This document shows, piece after piece, positions 52,474-61,173 of a stretch of DNA of 64,000 nt. This DNA comes from Hymenobacter siberiensis (GTDB lineage: Bacteria; Bacteroidota; Bacteroidia; Cytophagales; Hymenobacteraceae), in contig NZ_JAHLZZ010000001.1 in assembly GCF_018967845.1 (NCBI RefSeq), forward strand, positions 2,480,001 to 2,544,000. The letters run 5' to 3'. The first letter of the stretch is position 1; each line of letters opens with the position of its first letter. A program made the position numbers and the translations under genes. Under the pieces are notes generated by a model that was not told the DNA's origin, ran no database searches, and was given only the letters and a program-made list of their open reading frames with translations.

Positions 52474-53918
52474 TACTGCTCGGCCAGGTAATCGAGCGCG
52501 AACCGGCTCCTTAATTGGTCGGTCTGGGCCTGCGTCAGGCTAAACTGTAAGGTTCGGTAGCTGGTCACTAGGTTGAGGTAGTCCAGGATGGCCACGTCGC
52601 CCGTGGCCAGCTGCTGGCGGGCGGCCCCCACCAGCGCATCGGCCACCCGCAGCTGCTCCCGAATGCGGCCCAGCAGCGCGTCCGACGCCCGAATCAGGCC
52701 TTCGAGCTGCTCGTACTGCTGCCGCCGCTGCACCGTGATGAACTGGCGATAGCCGCTGCGGCTGCGCTCGCTCAGCTCGATGCGCTGGTATTGCAGCTGG
52801 CGCTGGTGGCCATCGAAAATGGGCACACTCAGCTGCAGGCCACCCCCGATGCCCAGGCTATGGGCCAGCGCCACCGGCAGGTACGACGAAGATTGCAGGC
52901 CCGCATCCACCACGGCACTCACTTTGGGGCGGTAGTTGGCATCCACGGCGCGGCGGTCGAGCAGCAGGCGCAGGCTATCGAGCGTGTATTGGCGCTGGGC
53001 AGGGGCCAGCAGGCCGGCCAGCGGGCGGTGGGTGGGTGGGTTCGGCGCTTCAATGGTGACAAAAGCCGTGTCGGCCACGCCGGCCAGGGCGCGCAGGGTG
53101 CCCAGCTCGCGGCGGTAGGCCAGCAGGTTCTGCTCCACGGTCACCTCCTGGGTGCGCACCGAAAGGTAGAAGCTCAGGTACTGCGTTTGCTTGAAAATGC
53201 CGCCGTTCACCAGCTGGCGCAGCATCTCATCCTGCCGGCGCAGCTGGGTGAGCAGCGTGCGACTGAAGCGGAGCTGGGTTTCGGCGGCGTAGGCCGTCAG
53301 GAACTGGTCGGTGATGTTGCGGCGCAAATCCAGGGCCGAGAGGCGGCCGGTATTGCGCAGCAACTGGCCCTGGTTGGCAATCAGTTGGTAGTCGTTCTGG
53401 AGCTGGAAGCGGTTGAGGATGGGCTTGACGGCTTGGGCGAAGGCCGCGTAGTTGCCGCCGTTGGAAATGGCGTTGTCGTAGCCCAGCACGCTTTCGCCCT
53501 GGCTGTTGGTAATCGAAGGATAGTAGAGCGCCGAGCCAATGCCGCCTACCTGCACGCCGTTCTGGCGGGCCCGCACGAGGCTGTCGAGGCGGTTCTGGCG
53601 CACCTGGTTGGCGGTTTCGTGCAACAGCGGGCTGCTTTGGCGGGCCACCAGCAGGAACTCATCGAGGCGGCGGGGGCTGGCGGGCACGGCGGGCACGGCC
53701 GGCGGGGGGGCGAGCACGGCCGGCGGGGGGGCGAGCACGGCCGGGCCGGTCTCGGCACGGGCCGCGCCGGCAAACAGCGTTGGCAGGCCACTCAGGGCCA
53801 GGCACCACATCAGGCAGGAAAAACGAGCAAACAACAGACGGGGGAGGATGATAAGCGCCACAAAGCTGCGGGGCAATTCTGAAGAAAATCGGCCACTTGC
53901 CGGGCTAAAGCCCCTCAT
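52473..53918 (-). CDS. TolC-family outer-membrane protein (RND system 2)
   Basis: An outer-membrane channel of the TolC family, about 481 residues from ATG 53918, or 445 from the internal ATG 53810. Visible features are the helical repeats (LRRNITDQFLTAYAAETQLRF, QEVTVEQNLLAYRRELGTL; SLGIGGGLQLSVPIFDGHQR; AIDYLNLVTSYR-like ILDYLNLVTSYRTLQFSL). The export signal is in FARFSCLMWCLALSGLPTLF followed by AGAARA. A reading frame continues upstream to 54668 but overlaps the response regulator gene on the other strand and is not protein-like there. Just after the signal is a Pro-rich linker coded by a 21-bp tandem repeat with G7 runs. It is the first gene of system 2, divergent from the regulator gene. 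Confidence 0.82.
   Translation of the reverse strand: MRGFSPASGRFSSELPRSFVALIILPRLLFARFSCLMWCLALSGLPTLFAGAARAETGPAVLAPPPAVLAPPPAVPAVPASPRRLDEFLLVARQSSPLLHETANQVRQNRLDSLVRARQNGVQVGGIGSALYYPSITNSQGESVLGYDNAISNGGNYAAFAQAVKPILNRFQLQNDYQLIANQGQLLRNTGRLSALDLRRNITDQFLTAYAAETQLRFSRTLLTQLRRQDEMLRQLVNGGIFKQTQYLSFYLSVRTQEVTVEQNLLAYRRELGTLRALAGVADTAFVTIEAPNPPTHRPLAGLLAPAQRQYTLDSLRLLLDRRAVDANYRPKVSAVVDAGLQSSSYLPVALAHSLGIGGGLQLSVPIFDGHQRQLQYQRIELSERSRSGYRQFITVQRRQQYEQLEGLIRASDALLGRIREQLRVADALVGAARQQLATGDVAILDYLNLVTSYRTLQFSLTQAQTDQLRSRFALDYLAEQ
53701..53742. repeat. 21-bp tandem repeat in the TolC gene
   Basis: Two exact 21-base units, each with a run of seven G, coding LAPPPAV twice in the linker after the signal peptide. 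A change in the number of G would shift the frame. Confidence 0.9.
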
Positions 53919-53996
53919 ACGGACAACCTCACAGAAGATATACAAACTTTGGCCCTTCCTTCGCGGCCAGGCCGTCATTCCTTTGGCCCCCAGCTC

Positions 53997-54674
53997 ATGA
54001 AAATTCTCCTTGTTGAAGACGAAGCGGCCCTGCGCACGGCCCTGCTGGCCTCGCTGAAGCAGGCGGGCTACCTGGCCGAAGCCGCGGCCGACTACGCCCA
54101 GGCCCACGAAAGAATCATGCTCTATCAGTATGATTGCATCCTGCTCGACCTGACCCTGCCCGATGGCTCCGGGCTCGACCTGCTCCGCGCCCTCAAAGCC
54201 GGGGGCTCGCCGACCGGCGTGCTCATCATCACGGCCCGCGATGCGCTCGACGACAAAATCGCGGGCCTCGACCTCGGGGCCGACGACTACCTCATCAAGC
54301 CATTTCACCTTTCCGAGCTCAATGCTCGGGTGCGGGCTATTATCCGTCGCCGCCAGTTCAACGGCCAGCAGCAAATCGTGTTCCGCGACCTGCTGGTGCT
54401 GCCCGAGCTGGCCGAAGTGCACGTGCGCGGCGAGCTCATCACCCTCACCCGCAAGGAGTACGACTTGCTGCTGTACCTGCTCGCCAACCCCGGCCGGGTG
54501 CTCACTAAGGAAGCCATTGCCGAGCACCTCTGCGGCGATGCCGTGGACGCGGCCGACTCGTTCGACTTCATCTACACCCACCTCAAAAACCTGCGCAAAA
54601 AGCTCCAGGAAAAAGGGGCCGACAATTATATCCGCACCATGTACGGCGTGGGCTACAAGCTGAGCCACGAGTAG
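53997..54674 (+). CDS. OmpR/PhoB-family response regulator
   Basis: A 225-residue DNA-binding response regulator. The receiver domain shows Asp8-Glu9 (LLVEDEA), the phospho-acceptor Asp51 (DCILLDLTLPDGSG), Thr79 (IITARD) and Lys101 (DDYLIKPF). The output domain is a winged helix (LTRKEYDLLLYLLANPGRVL, FDFIYTHLKNLRKKLQEKG and the wing IRTMYGVGYKL). ATG 53997 gives the normal MKILLVEDE start. It is divergent from RND system 2 across a 78-base gap and is followed by its sensor kinase gene 74 bases on. It probably controls the efflux genes; ATCGACGG repeats upstream of system 1 are a candidate target. Confidence 0.95.
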   Translation: MKILLVEDEAALRTALLASLKQAGYLAEAAADYAQAHERIMLYQYDCILLDLTLPDGSGLDLLRALKAGGSPTGVLIITARDALDDKIAGLDLGADDYLIKPFHLSELNARVRAIIRRRQFNGQQQIVFRDLLVLPELAEVHVRGELITLTRKEYDLLLYLLANPGRVLTKEAIAEHLCGDAVDAADSFDFIYTHLKNLRKKLQEKGADNYIRTMYGVGYKLSHE

Positions 54675-54748
54675 CCGACGATGAAAATATTCCCTCCTTG
54701 GTAAGGAGGAGAGTGGCCCGTTCTACCCCCGTTCCCTCGCTTCTTCGC

Positions 54749-56062
54749 ATGAATCTCCTCAACGCCACTACGCGCTACTACTTGTTACTGGCTCTGCTTG
54801 TGTTTGTGGGGGGCAGCCTGGGCCTGTACTACGGCATCAACTGGGCGCTGCGCACGGAGGTGGGCGAGCAGCTGGCCGACCGCCGCCAGGAGCTGCTGGC
54901 CAAAGCCCGCGCCAACGAACTGCCGCCCGTGGACCAGCTGGCCGTGCTGCTCGACATCAGCCGCATGCCCCGCCCGCTGGGCTTCCGCGATACGATACTG
55001 CTCGACCGGACCGAGAATGTGCTGGTGCCGCACCGGCAGCTCACGTTTCCGCTCACGGTGCGCGGCGAGGGGCCGGTGTGGGTATCGTTGCGCAAGTCGC
55101 TGGTGGAGGCCGAAGACTTGCTGGGCGTCGTATCGGCCCTGATGCTGAGCGTGCTGGCCCTGCTGCTTGGCGGAATGGTGGCGCTGAACCGGTGGCTGTC
55201 GGCCCGGCTCTGGGCGCCCTTCCGGCATACGCTGGCGGCCCTGCGCCAGTACGACTTGCAGCAGCACCGGCCCCTGGCGCTGCCCGCGCCCCCGGTGGCT
55301 GAATTTGCTGAGCTCAACCAGGCGTTGAACGGCTTTAGTCAGCGCCTGGTGGCTGATTATGAGAGCCTGCGGGAGTTCACGGCCAATGCCGCCCACGAAA
55401 CCCAGACGCCCCTGGCCATCATGCAGGCCCAGCTGGAGCAGCTGCTGCAAGTGCCCGCCCTGGCCGAAGACCCCGCCGTGGCGCCGCTCGTGGCCGACCT
55501 TTACGGGGCTACGCTGCGCCTCTCGCGCCTGCACCAGGCCCTGAGCCTGCTCAGTAAAATCGAAAACCGGCAGTTTGCCCAGGCTCAGCCCGTGCGCCTC
55601 GACCAGCTGCTGGCCGAGAAAATGGCCCAGCTCGAACCCCTTTTTGAAGCCCGCAAGCTGCACTACGGCCTCGATAGCAGCGTGCCCGTGGTGGTGCAGA
55701 TGCACCCCGGCCTGGCCGATTCCCTGCTGCAAAACCTGTTGCAGAATGCCGTGAAGCACAACGTGCGCGGCGGCCAGCTGGCCGTTTACCTGTCGAACAC
55801 TGAGTTGAAAGTGACCAACTCCGGCCCGACCGTGGAGGGCGACCCGGCCCGGTTCTTCGAGCGTTTCCGCAAGCACAACGCTGCTTCTGAGTCGCCGGGC
55901 CTGGGCCTGAGCATTGTGCAGCAAATATGCGGCTACTACGGCTTTGGGGTTACGTATTCGGTGGCGGAGGAAGGCACCTGCCATACCCTGCGCGTGGTGC
56001 TGAAACCGGGCGCCGAAGCCCTGCCGCAAAATGCTGAAATCAGTTTGGTGGCTACAGAATAG
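54749..56062 (+). CDS. Sensor histidine kinase
   Basis: A 437-residue inner-membrane kinase, partner of the adjacent response regulator. Membrane helices at about 11-31 (YLLLALLVFVGGSLGLYYG) and 127-147 flank a periplasmic sensor of about 95 residues. The H-box is FTANAAHETQTPLAIMQAQ (His216; HETQTPL where HELRTPL is usual). The N-box is LLQNLLQNAVKHN. The G2 region PGLGLSIVQQICGYYGF is intact, but the usual DxGxG of G1 is reduced to VTNSGPTV, as in many Bacteroidota kinases of this type. ATG 54749 is chosen over a codon 51 bases upstream, which would add a basic leader. Ligand unknown; an efflux substrate or envelope signal is likely from context. Confidence 0.93.
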   Translation: MNLLNATTRYYLLLALLVFVGGSLGLYYGINWALRTEVGEQLADRRQELLAKARANELPPVDQLAVLLDISRMPRPLGFRDTILLDRTENVLVPHRQLTFPLTVRGEGPVWVSLRKSLVEAEDLLGVVSALMLSVLALLLGGMVALNRWLSARLWAPFRHTLAALRQYDLQQHRPLALPAPPVAEFAELNQALNGFSQRLVADYESLREFTANAAHETQTPLAIMQAQLEQLLQVPALAEDPAVAPLVADLYGATLRLSRLHQALSLLSKIENRQFAQAQPVRLDQLLAEKMAQLEPLFEARKLHYGLDSSVPVVVQMHPGLADSLLQNLLQNAVKHNVRGGQLAVYLSNTELKVTNSGPTVEGDPARFFERFRKHNAASESPGLGLSIVQQICGYYGFGVTYSVAEEGTCHTLRVVLKPGAEALPQNAEISLVATE

Positions 56063-56123
56063 TCCCAGAATGGCTGTGTAAGTTTGGATAGAAGCTTATT
56101 CACCAAAACCCTTCTGCAAACCA

Positions 56124-56561
56124 TTGAAAAATGGATTTTTAACTCTTGCCATGGCCGTGCTTACCGCCGGTGCCGCCCAGGCCCAGAAAGTGGCTGCCGC
56201 GCAGGTGCCGGCCGCCGCCACCGCCACGTTCAAAAAAGTCTTCCCCACCGTGAAAGCCGTGAAGTGGGAGAAGGAGGGAGCCGACTACGAAGCCGGTTTC
56301 GACATGGGCAAAGCCGAGATGTCGGCCGTCATCACCGCCGCCGGCGTGCTCATGGAAACCGAGACGGAAATGCCCGAGGCCCAATTGCCCGCCCCGGTGC
56401 AAAAATCCCTGGCGATGAACTACAAAACCGCCAAAATCACGGAAGCCGCCAAAGTCGTGACTGCCGCTACCGGCACCACTACCTACGAAGCAGAAGTGAC
56501 CCAGAACGGCAAGCACCGCGACGTGCTTTTCAACGCCGACGGCACCGAGGTAAAGAAATAG
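56124..56561 (+). CDS. PepSY-like periplasmic protein
   Basis: A 145-residue exported protein of the PepSY-like (BLIP-like) family common in Bacteroidota. Signal peptide MKNGFLTLAMAVLTAGAAQA; then ATATFKKVFPTVKAVKWEKE, followed by DYEAGFDMGKAEMSAVITAAG (family core) and a second half-repeat ending TYEAEVTQNGKHRDVLFNADG. The start is TTG 56124; the ATG at codon 10 would cut the signal. It lies 61 bases after the kinase gene and is followed by a terminator, so it may form an operon with the two-component genes. Members near such genes are thought to sense or modulate envelope stress; the role here is inferred from position only. Confidence 0.88.
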   Translation: MKNGFLTLAMAVLTAGAAQAQKVAAAQVPAAATATFKKVFPTVKAVKWEKEGADYEAGFDMGKAEMSAVITAAGVLMETETEMPEAQLPAPVQKSLAMNYKTAKITEAAKVVTAATGTTTYEAEVTQNGKHRDVLFNADGTEVKK

Positions 56562-56586
56562 CCCGGTTGCCAAGTAGTGCCACACC

Positions 56587-56623
56587 ACAGCCCGGTTGCC
56601 TTTGCGGCGGCCGGGCTGTTTTT
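56587..56623 (+). terminator. Terminator after the PepSY-like gene
   Basis: Stem ACAGCCCGG (56587-56595) with CCGGGCTGT (56611-56619), a 15-base loop and a five-T run. Confidence 0.8.
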
Positions 56624-56761
56624 ATGCAGAATAAACCCCGCCGGATGGGGCGCGTATGCCAATGGTGAACTCTTCGGCAGCCCGGCTATCCTCATAGAAA
56701 GCACAGGTTGCGCCAGTAGCATTGCCTTTTCAATCCTCTCCCCACCAACCCCTTTTTCCGC

Positions 56762-57577
56762 ATGGCCACTCCCGACCCCCGGCGTCTCGCCAATCAAATT
56801 GCCCTCGTCACGGGGGCCAGTTCCGGCATTGGCGTGGCCGTGGCCAAGGGCCTGGCCGCCCACGGTGCCAAGGTAGTGGTGAACTATGCCCACAACCAGG
56901 AAGGGGCCAATTCTACCGTGGCCGCCATCGAGGCAGCCGGCGGTACGGCCCTGGCCATCAAGGCCGACGTGAGCCAGGAAGCCGAGGTGCAGGCCATGTT
57001 CAAGCAGGCCATCGAGCACTTCGGCACCATTCATATTGTGGTGGCCAATTCCGGTATTCAGCAGGATTCGGCTTTCATCGACATGACCCTGGCCCAGTGG
57101 CAGAAGGTGATTGACGTGAACCTGACCGGCCAGTTCCTGTGCTTGCGCGAGGCCGCCCGCGAGTTTATCCGGCGCGGCGTGCAGCCCGAAATTTCGAAAG
57201 CGGCCGGCAAAATCATCTGCATGAGCTCGGTGCACGAAGTCATTCCGTGGGCCGGGCACGTGAACTACGCGGCCAGCAAGGGCGGCATTATGCAGCTCAT
57301 GAAAAGCGTGGCCCAGGAGCTGGCCCCGCATAAAATCCGGGCCAACAGCATCGGGCCGGGCGCCATTGCCACGCCCATCAACCTCACGGCCCGCGATACC
57401 CCCGAGGAGGAAAAAGCCCTGCTCACCCTCATCCCCTACAACCGCGTGGGCGACCCCGACGACGTGGGCAACCTCGCCGCCTGGCTGGCTTCGGACGAAG
57501 CCGACTACATCACCGGCCAAACCATTTTTATGGACGGCGGCATGACCCTGTACCCGGGGTTCACGGAGGGCGGTTGA
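56762..57577 (+). CDS. SDR-family dehydrogenase, glucose 1-dehydrogenase-like
   Basis: A 271-residue short-chain dehydrogenase/reductase. The NAD(P)-binding motif is TGASSGIG (17-24), the structural motif reads ANSG (95-98) in place of NNAG, and the catalytic set is Ser155/Ser156, Tyr169 and Lys173 (YAASK). The C-terminal TLYPGFTEGG and HVNYAASKGGIMQ resemble glucose 1-dehydrogenases of this fold. VVVNYAHNQEGA after the first strand, with Asn in place of Asp, suits NADP. Soluble and cytoplasmic. It is followed 84 bases on by a large glucosidase gene on the same strand, so it may act on the sugar released; this is inference. Confidence 0.9.
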   Translation: MATPDPRRLANQIALVTGASSGIGVAVAKGLAAHGAKVVVNYAHNQEGANSTVAAIEAAGGTALAIKADVSQEAEVQAMFKQAIEHFGTIHIVVANSGIQQDSAFIDMTLAQWQKVIDVNLTGQFLCLREAAREFIRRGVQPEISKAAGKIICMSSVHEVIPWAGHVNYAASKGGIMQLMKSVAQELAPHKIRANSIGPGAIATPINLTARDTPEEEKALLTLIPYNRVGDPDDVGNLAAWLASDEADYITGQTIFMDGGMTLYPGFTEGG

Positions 57578-57660
57578 GGAAGTTTTGAGGGTTGAATGAG
57601 CCTTCAGGCACCGTTCAAACCTCAATTCAACCATCAACATTCAAAACTCAACCCTTCAAA
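57571..57660. repeat. TTGAGGGTTGAA-type inverted units
   Basis: The spacer between the dehydrogenase and glucosidase genes has GAGGGTTGAATG-like units at left and inverted ACTCAACCCTTCAA-like units at right, pairing imperfectly. It is similar in style to the AT-rich palindrome at 23658. Confidence 0.4.
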
Positions 57661-57661
57661 C

Positions 57662-60298
57662 ATGAACCCCGAACAAACCCGCCTCGCCGAAGCCAACGCC
57701 GGCACCAAGCCCTGGCGCAGGTTTGGCCCCTACGTGGCCGACCGGCAGTGGGGCACCGTGCGCGAAGACTACAGCGCCAACGGCGACGCCTGGGACTTCA
57801 CCACCCACGACCAGGCCCGCAGCCGTGCCTACCGCTGGGGCGAAGAAGCCCTGGCGGGTTTCTGCGACGACGAGCAGCGCCTCTGCTTCGGCCTGGGCCT
57901 CTGGAACGGGCAGGATGCGATACTGAAAGAGCGCCTGTTTGGGCTGAGCGGGCCGGAGGGCAACCACGGCGAAGACGTGAAAGAGGTCTATTACTACCTC
58001 GATGCCACGCCCACGCACTCCTACCAGCGCATGCTGTATAAGTACCCGCAGCACGCTTTCCCCTACGAGTGGCTGGTGCAGGAAAACGCCCGCCGCGACC
58101 GCAGCAAGCCGGAATTCGAGCTGATGGACACCGCCATTTTCCTCGAAAATTGCTACTTCGACGTGTTCGTGGAATTCGCCAAGGCCGATGCCGAGGACGT
58201 GCTCATTCAGCTCACCATTATCAACCGCGGCCCGGCCGAGGCGAAGCTGCACCTGCTGCCGCAGCTCTGGTTTCGCAATACATGGGCCTGGGGCGAAGAC
58301 GCTTACCGGCCCCACCTGGCCGCCACGCCCGACAACAACATCCACGCCGAGCACCGCGATTTGGGCGCATTCATCCTTTACTGCGACGAAGCGCCCAGCC
58401 TGCTTTTCTGCGAAAATGCCACCAACAACGGCCGCCTCTACAACGCGCCTTCCAACGAGCTTTTTTTCAAGGATGGCATCAATGATTACCTGCTCCACGG
58501 CCAGACCAACGCCGTGAACCCCGCCCGCACCGGCACCAAAGCCGCCGCCCACTACGAGCTGGCCATAGCACCGGGCGCTACCCGCCTGGTGCGCCTGCGC
58601 CTGGCCGCCCCGGAGCTGCAAAATCCCTTCGCCGATTTCGACCAGACCCTGAAGCTGCGCCTGGCCGAAGCCGACCAGTTTTACCAGGCCCTGCAATGCG
58701 ACCTGGCCAGCGCCGATGCCCGCCTGGTGCAGCGCCAGGCCTTCGCCGGCATGCTCTGGAGCAAGCAGTTCTATTATTACGACGTGGCCCGCTGGCTGGC
58801 CGGCGACCCCGCCCTGCCGCCCCCGCCGCCGGAGCGCCTCGACGGCCGCAACGGCACCGGCTGGACGCACCTCAACAACCAGCACGTCATCTCGATGCCC
58901 GATACCTGGGAATACCCCTGGTACGCGGCCTGGGACCTGGCCTTTCACTGCCTGCCGCTGGCCCAGCTCGATGCGCAATTTGCCAAGGACCAGCTGCTGC
59001 TGCTGTGCCGCGACTGGTACATGCACCCCAACGGCCAGCTGCCCGCCTACGAGTGGAAGCTGAGCGACGTGAACCCGCCCGTGCACGCCTACGCCACCTG
59101 GCGCGTGTTCAAAATGGACCAGAAAGCCCACGGCGGCCACGGCGACGTGAAGTTTCTGGAAACCATCTTCCACCGCCTGCTCATCAATTTTACCTGGTGG
59201 GTGAACCGCAAGGACCGCGACGGACGCAATATTTTCGAGGGCGGCTTTCTGGGGCTGGATAATATTGGGGTGTTCGACCGCTCGGCCCCGCTGCCCTTCG
59301 GCGGCTTCCTGGAGCAGGCCGACGGCACCGCCTGGGTGGCCATGTACGCGCTCAATATGATGCGCATCGCCCTGCAGCTCAGCCAGACCAACCCGGTGTA
59401 CCAGGACTTGGCCAGCAAGTTCTTCGAGCATTTCCTGTACATCGCCGAGGCCATGACCAACGTGGCCAACGAGCATATGGACCTCTGGGACGACGAAGAC
59501 GAGTTTTACTACGATGCCTTGAACACGCCCGACCGCGGCCATGAGCTACTGAAAGTGCGCAGCCTGGTGGGCCTGATTCCGCTTTTTGCCGTGGAGGTGA
59601 TTGACGAGGATTTGCTGGCCGGCGCACCGGAGTTTCTGGCCCGCATGAACTGGTTTCTCGATAACCGGCCCGTGCTGGCTTCGCTGGTGTCGCGCTGGCA
59701 GGAGCCCGGTAAGGGAGCCCGCCACCTGCTTTCGCTGTTGCGCGGCCACCGCGTGAAGCGGTTATTAGCCAGAATGTTGGATGAGGCCGAATTCCTCTCG
59801 CCCTACGGCATCCGCAGCCTGTCGCGCTACCATCTGGACCACCCATATATCTTCCGGGGCACCGAAACCCGGTTCACCGTCGACTACGAGCCGGCCGAGT
59901 CGCAGACCAGCCTCTTTGGGGGCAACAGCAACTGGCGCGGCCCCGTGTGGATGCCCATGAACTTCCTGCTCATCGAGTCGCTGCAACGCTTCCACCACTA
60001 CTACGGCGATGATTTCAAGGTGGAATACCCCACCAATTCCGGCCAGACCGTTACCCTGCTCGAAGTAGCCGACGCCCTCACCCAGCGCCTCACCCAGCTC
60101 TTCCTGCGCGACCCCGAAACCGGCCGCCGCACCTGCTTCGGCGACGACAAGCAGCTGCAAAACGACCCGAATTTCCGCGACTACCTCTGGTTTCACGAAT
60201 ACTTTAACGGCGAGAACGGCCACGGCCTCGGAGCCAGCCACCAAACGGGCTGGACTGGGCTGATTGCGAAGCTGTTGCAGCCGAGAAGCGGGGTGTAG
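57662..60298 (+). CDS. Large glucosidase, GH63/MGH1-like
   Basis: An 878-residue protein annotated in relatives as glucosidase, related to the (alpha/alpha)6-barrel of GH63 and mannosylglycerate hydrolase-like enzymes. The N-terminal beta-domain runs to about residue 350 (RQWGTVREDYSANGDAWDF, IINRGPAEAKLHLLPQLWFRN). The barrel follows, with FAGMLWSKQFYYYDVARWL, MPDTWEYPWYAAWDLAFHCL, QLPAYEWKLSDVNPPVHAYA (likely acid region), GFLGLDNIGVFDRS, FYYDALN and, near the end, SNWRGPVWMPMNFLLI and EYFNGENGHGLGASHQTGW (likely base region). No signal peptide from ATG 57662, so it is cytoplasmic. An upstream in-frame ATG at 57596 would translate the spacer repeat. It probably acts on imported glucosides. 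Confidence 0.88.
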   Translation: MNPEQTRLAEANAGTKPWRRFGPYVADRQWGTVREDYSANGDAWDFTTHDQARSRAYRWGEEALAGFCDDEQRLCFGLGLWNGQDAILKERLFGLSGPEGNHGEDVKEVYYYLDATPTHSYQRMLYKYPQHAFPYEWLVQENARRDRSKPEFELMDTAIFLENCYFDVFVEFAKADAEDVLIQLTIINRGPAEAKLHLLPQLWFRNTWAWGEDAYRPHLAATPDNNIHAEHRDLGAFILYCDEAPSLLFCENATNNGRLYNAPSNELFFKDGINDYLLHGQTNAVNPARTGTKAAAHYELAIAPGATRLVRLRLAAPELQNPFADFDQTLKLRLAEADQFYQALQCDLASADARLVQRQAFAGMLWSKQFYYYDVARWLAGDPALPPPPPERLDGRNGTGWTHLNNQHVISMPDTWEYPWYAAWDLAFHCLPLAQLDAQFAKDQLLLLCRDWYMHPNGQLPAYEWKLSDVNPPVHAYATWRVFKMDQKAHGGHGDVKFLETIFHRLLINFTWWVNRKDRDGRNIFEGGFLGLDNIGVFDRSAPLPFGGFLEQADGTAWVAMYALNMMRIALQLSQTNPVYQDLASKFFEHFLYIAEAMTNVANEHMDLWDDEDEFYYDALNTPDRGHELLKVRSLVGLIPLFAVEVIDEDLLAGAPEFLARMNWFLDNRPVLASLVSRWQEPGKGARHLLSLLRGHRVKRLLARMLDEAEFLSPYGIRSLSRYHLDHPYIFRGTETRFTVDYEPAESQTSLFGGNSNWRGPVWMPMNFLLIESLQRFHHYYGDDFKVEYPTNSGQTVTLLEVADALTQRLTQLFLRDPETGRRTCFGDDKQLQNDPNFRDYLWFHEYFNGENGHGLGASHQTGWTGLIAKLLQPRSGV

Positions 60299-60324
60299 TC
60301 GAAGAAGGGGGGAGCCGAAACAGA

Positions 60325-60363
60325 AAGACCGTCATGCAGAGCGCAGCGAAGCATGACGGTCTT
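60325..60363. repeat. Short palindrome, GCAGCGAAGC family
   Basis: AAGACCGTCATGC (60325-60337) pairs with GCATGACGGTCTT (60351-60363) around AGAGCGCAGCGAA, 35 bases before the cyclase-family start. It is a minimal form of the family at 4166, 14805 and 36185. Confidence 0.88.
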
Positions 60364-60397
60364 GTTCCTTCACTTTCACACAATTCCACATCCAATT

Positions 60398-61024
60398 ATG
60401 CCTATCCCTTTCCCCTGGCTCGACGCCACTACGCCCATCCACGACGGCATGGTGCACTGGCCCGATAACGCCCCTGTCCACGTCAAAAAAACGCTCAGCA
60501 TTGCCACCGGCGCGGCGGCCAACGTCACCGAAGTGTCGATGAGCGCCCACACTGGCACCCACGTCGATGCGCCGCTGCACTTCACCGCCCACGCCGGCGA
60601 CAGCACCACGCTGGACCTGGCCCGCCTGATGGGCCCGGCCCGCGTCGTAGCCATCACCAACCCCAAAAGCATCAGCCTGGCCGAAGTGCAGCACTTGGAA
60701 ATTGAGCCCGGAGCCCGCCTGCTGTTCCGCACCCGCATGTCGGATTCGGAGTGGAACGCCATGCCTTTTCAGCCCGATTTTGTAGCGCTGGACGGCGATG
60801 CGGCCGCTTTTCTGCGCGATGCGGGCGTGGTTTGCGTGGGGGTCGACTACCTGTCCGTAGGCAAAGCCGATGCCCACCACGCCCTGCTTGATGCCGGAAT
60901 TTGCGTGATTGAGGGGTTGGCTTTGCAGCACATCGCGCCTGGCGATTACGAGATGCTGTGCCTGCCGCTGAAAATTGTGGACAGCGACGGCGCGCCCGCC
61001 CGCGTGCTGTTGCGCCCTCAGTAA
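60398..61024 (+). CDS. Cyclase-family hydrolase (kynurenine formamidase-like)
   Basis: A 208-residue metal-dependent hydrolase of the cyclase family, which includes bacterial kynurenine formamidase. The signature is SAHTGTHVDAPLHF, with His51, His55, Asp57 and His61 as candidate metal and catalytic residues. FVALDGDAAAFLRDAGVVCV, VDYLSVGKADAHHALL and the ending YEMLCLPLKIVDSDGAPARV fit the family. No signal peptide: cytoplasmic. ATG 60398 is chosen, since an in-frame ATG at 60353 lies inside the palindrome. No other tryptophan-catabolism gene is nearby, so the substrate is uncertain. Confidence 0.9.
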   Translation: MPIPFPWLDATTPIHDGMVHWPDNAPVHVKKTLSIATGAAANVTEVSMSAHTGTHVDAPLHFTAHAGDSTTLDLARLMGPARVVAITNPKSISLAEVQHLEIEPGARLLFRTRMSDSEWNAMPFQPDFVALDGDAAAFLRDAGVVCVGVDYLSVGKADAHHALLDAGICVIEGLALQHIAPGDYEMLCLPLKIVDSDGAPARVLLRPQ

Positions 61025-61173
61025 CAGCCCGAAACCAGTGCGGCTAGCTTCGCCAGGGCAGTAGCCCCGTGCAGAATATTGGTGCCCGAAGCAGCCTGGC
61101 TTCGTATTTGACGTATACGGCCTGCCGCCGGCCTCCGGGCCGTGCGGCTTCGTCCATTCAGGGTACTTCGCTT

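Noticed and set aside
53919-54668. N-terminal extension of the TolC reading frame
   Set aside because: It overlaps the response regulator on the other strand and its sequence is the complement of the receiver domain, not efflux-protein-like.
57656-59542. 628-codon frame opposite the glucosidase
   Set aside because: Antisense shadow; no signal, domain or start context.
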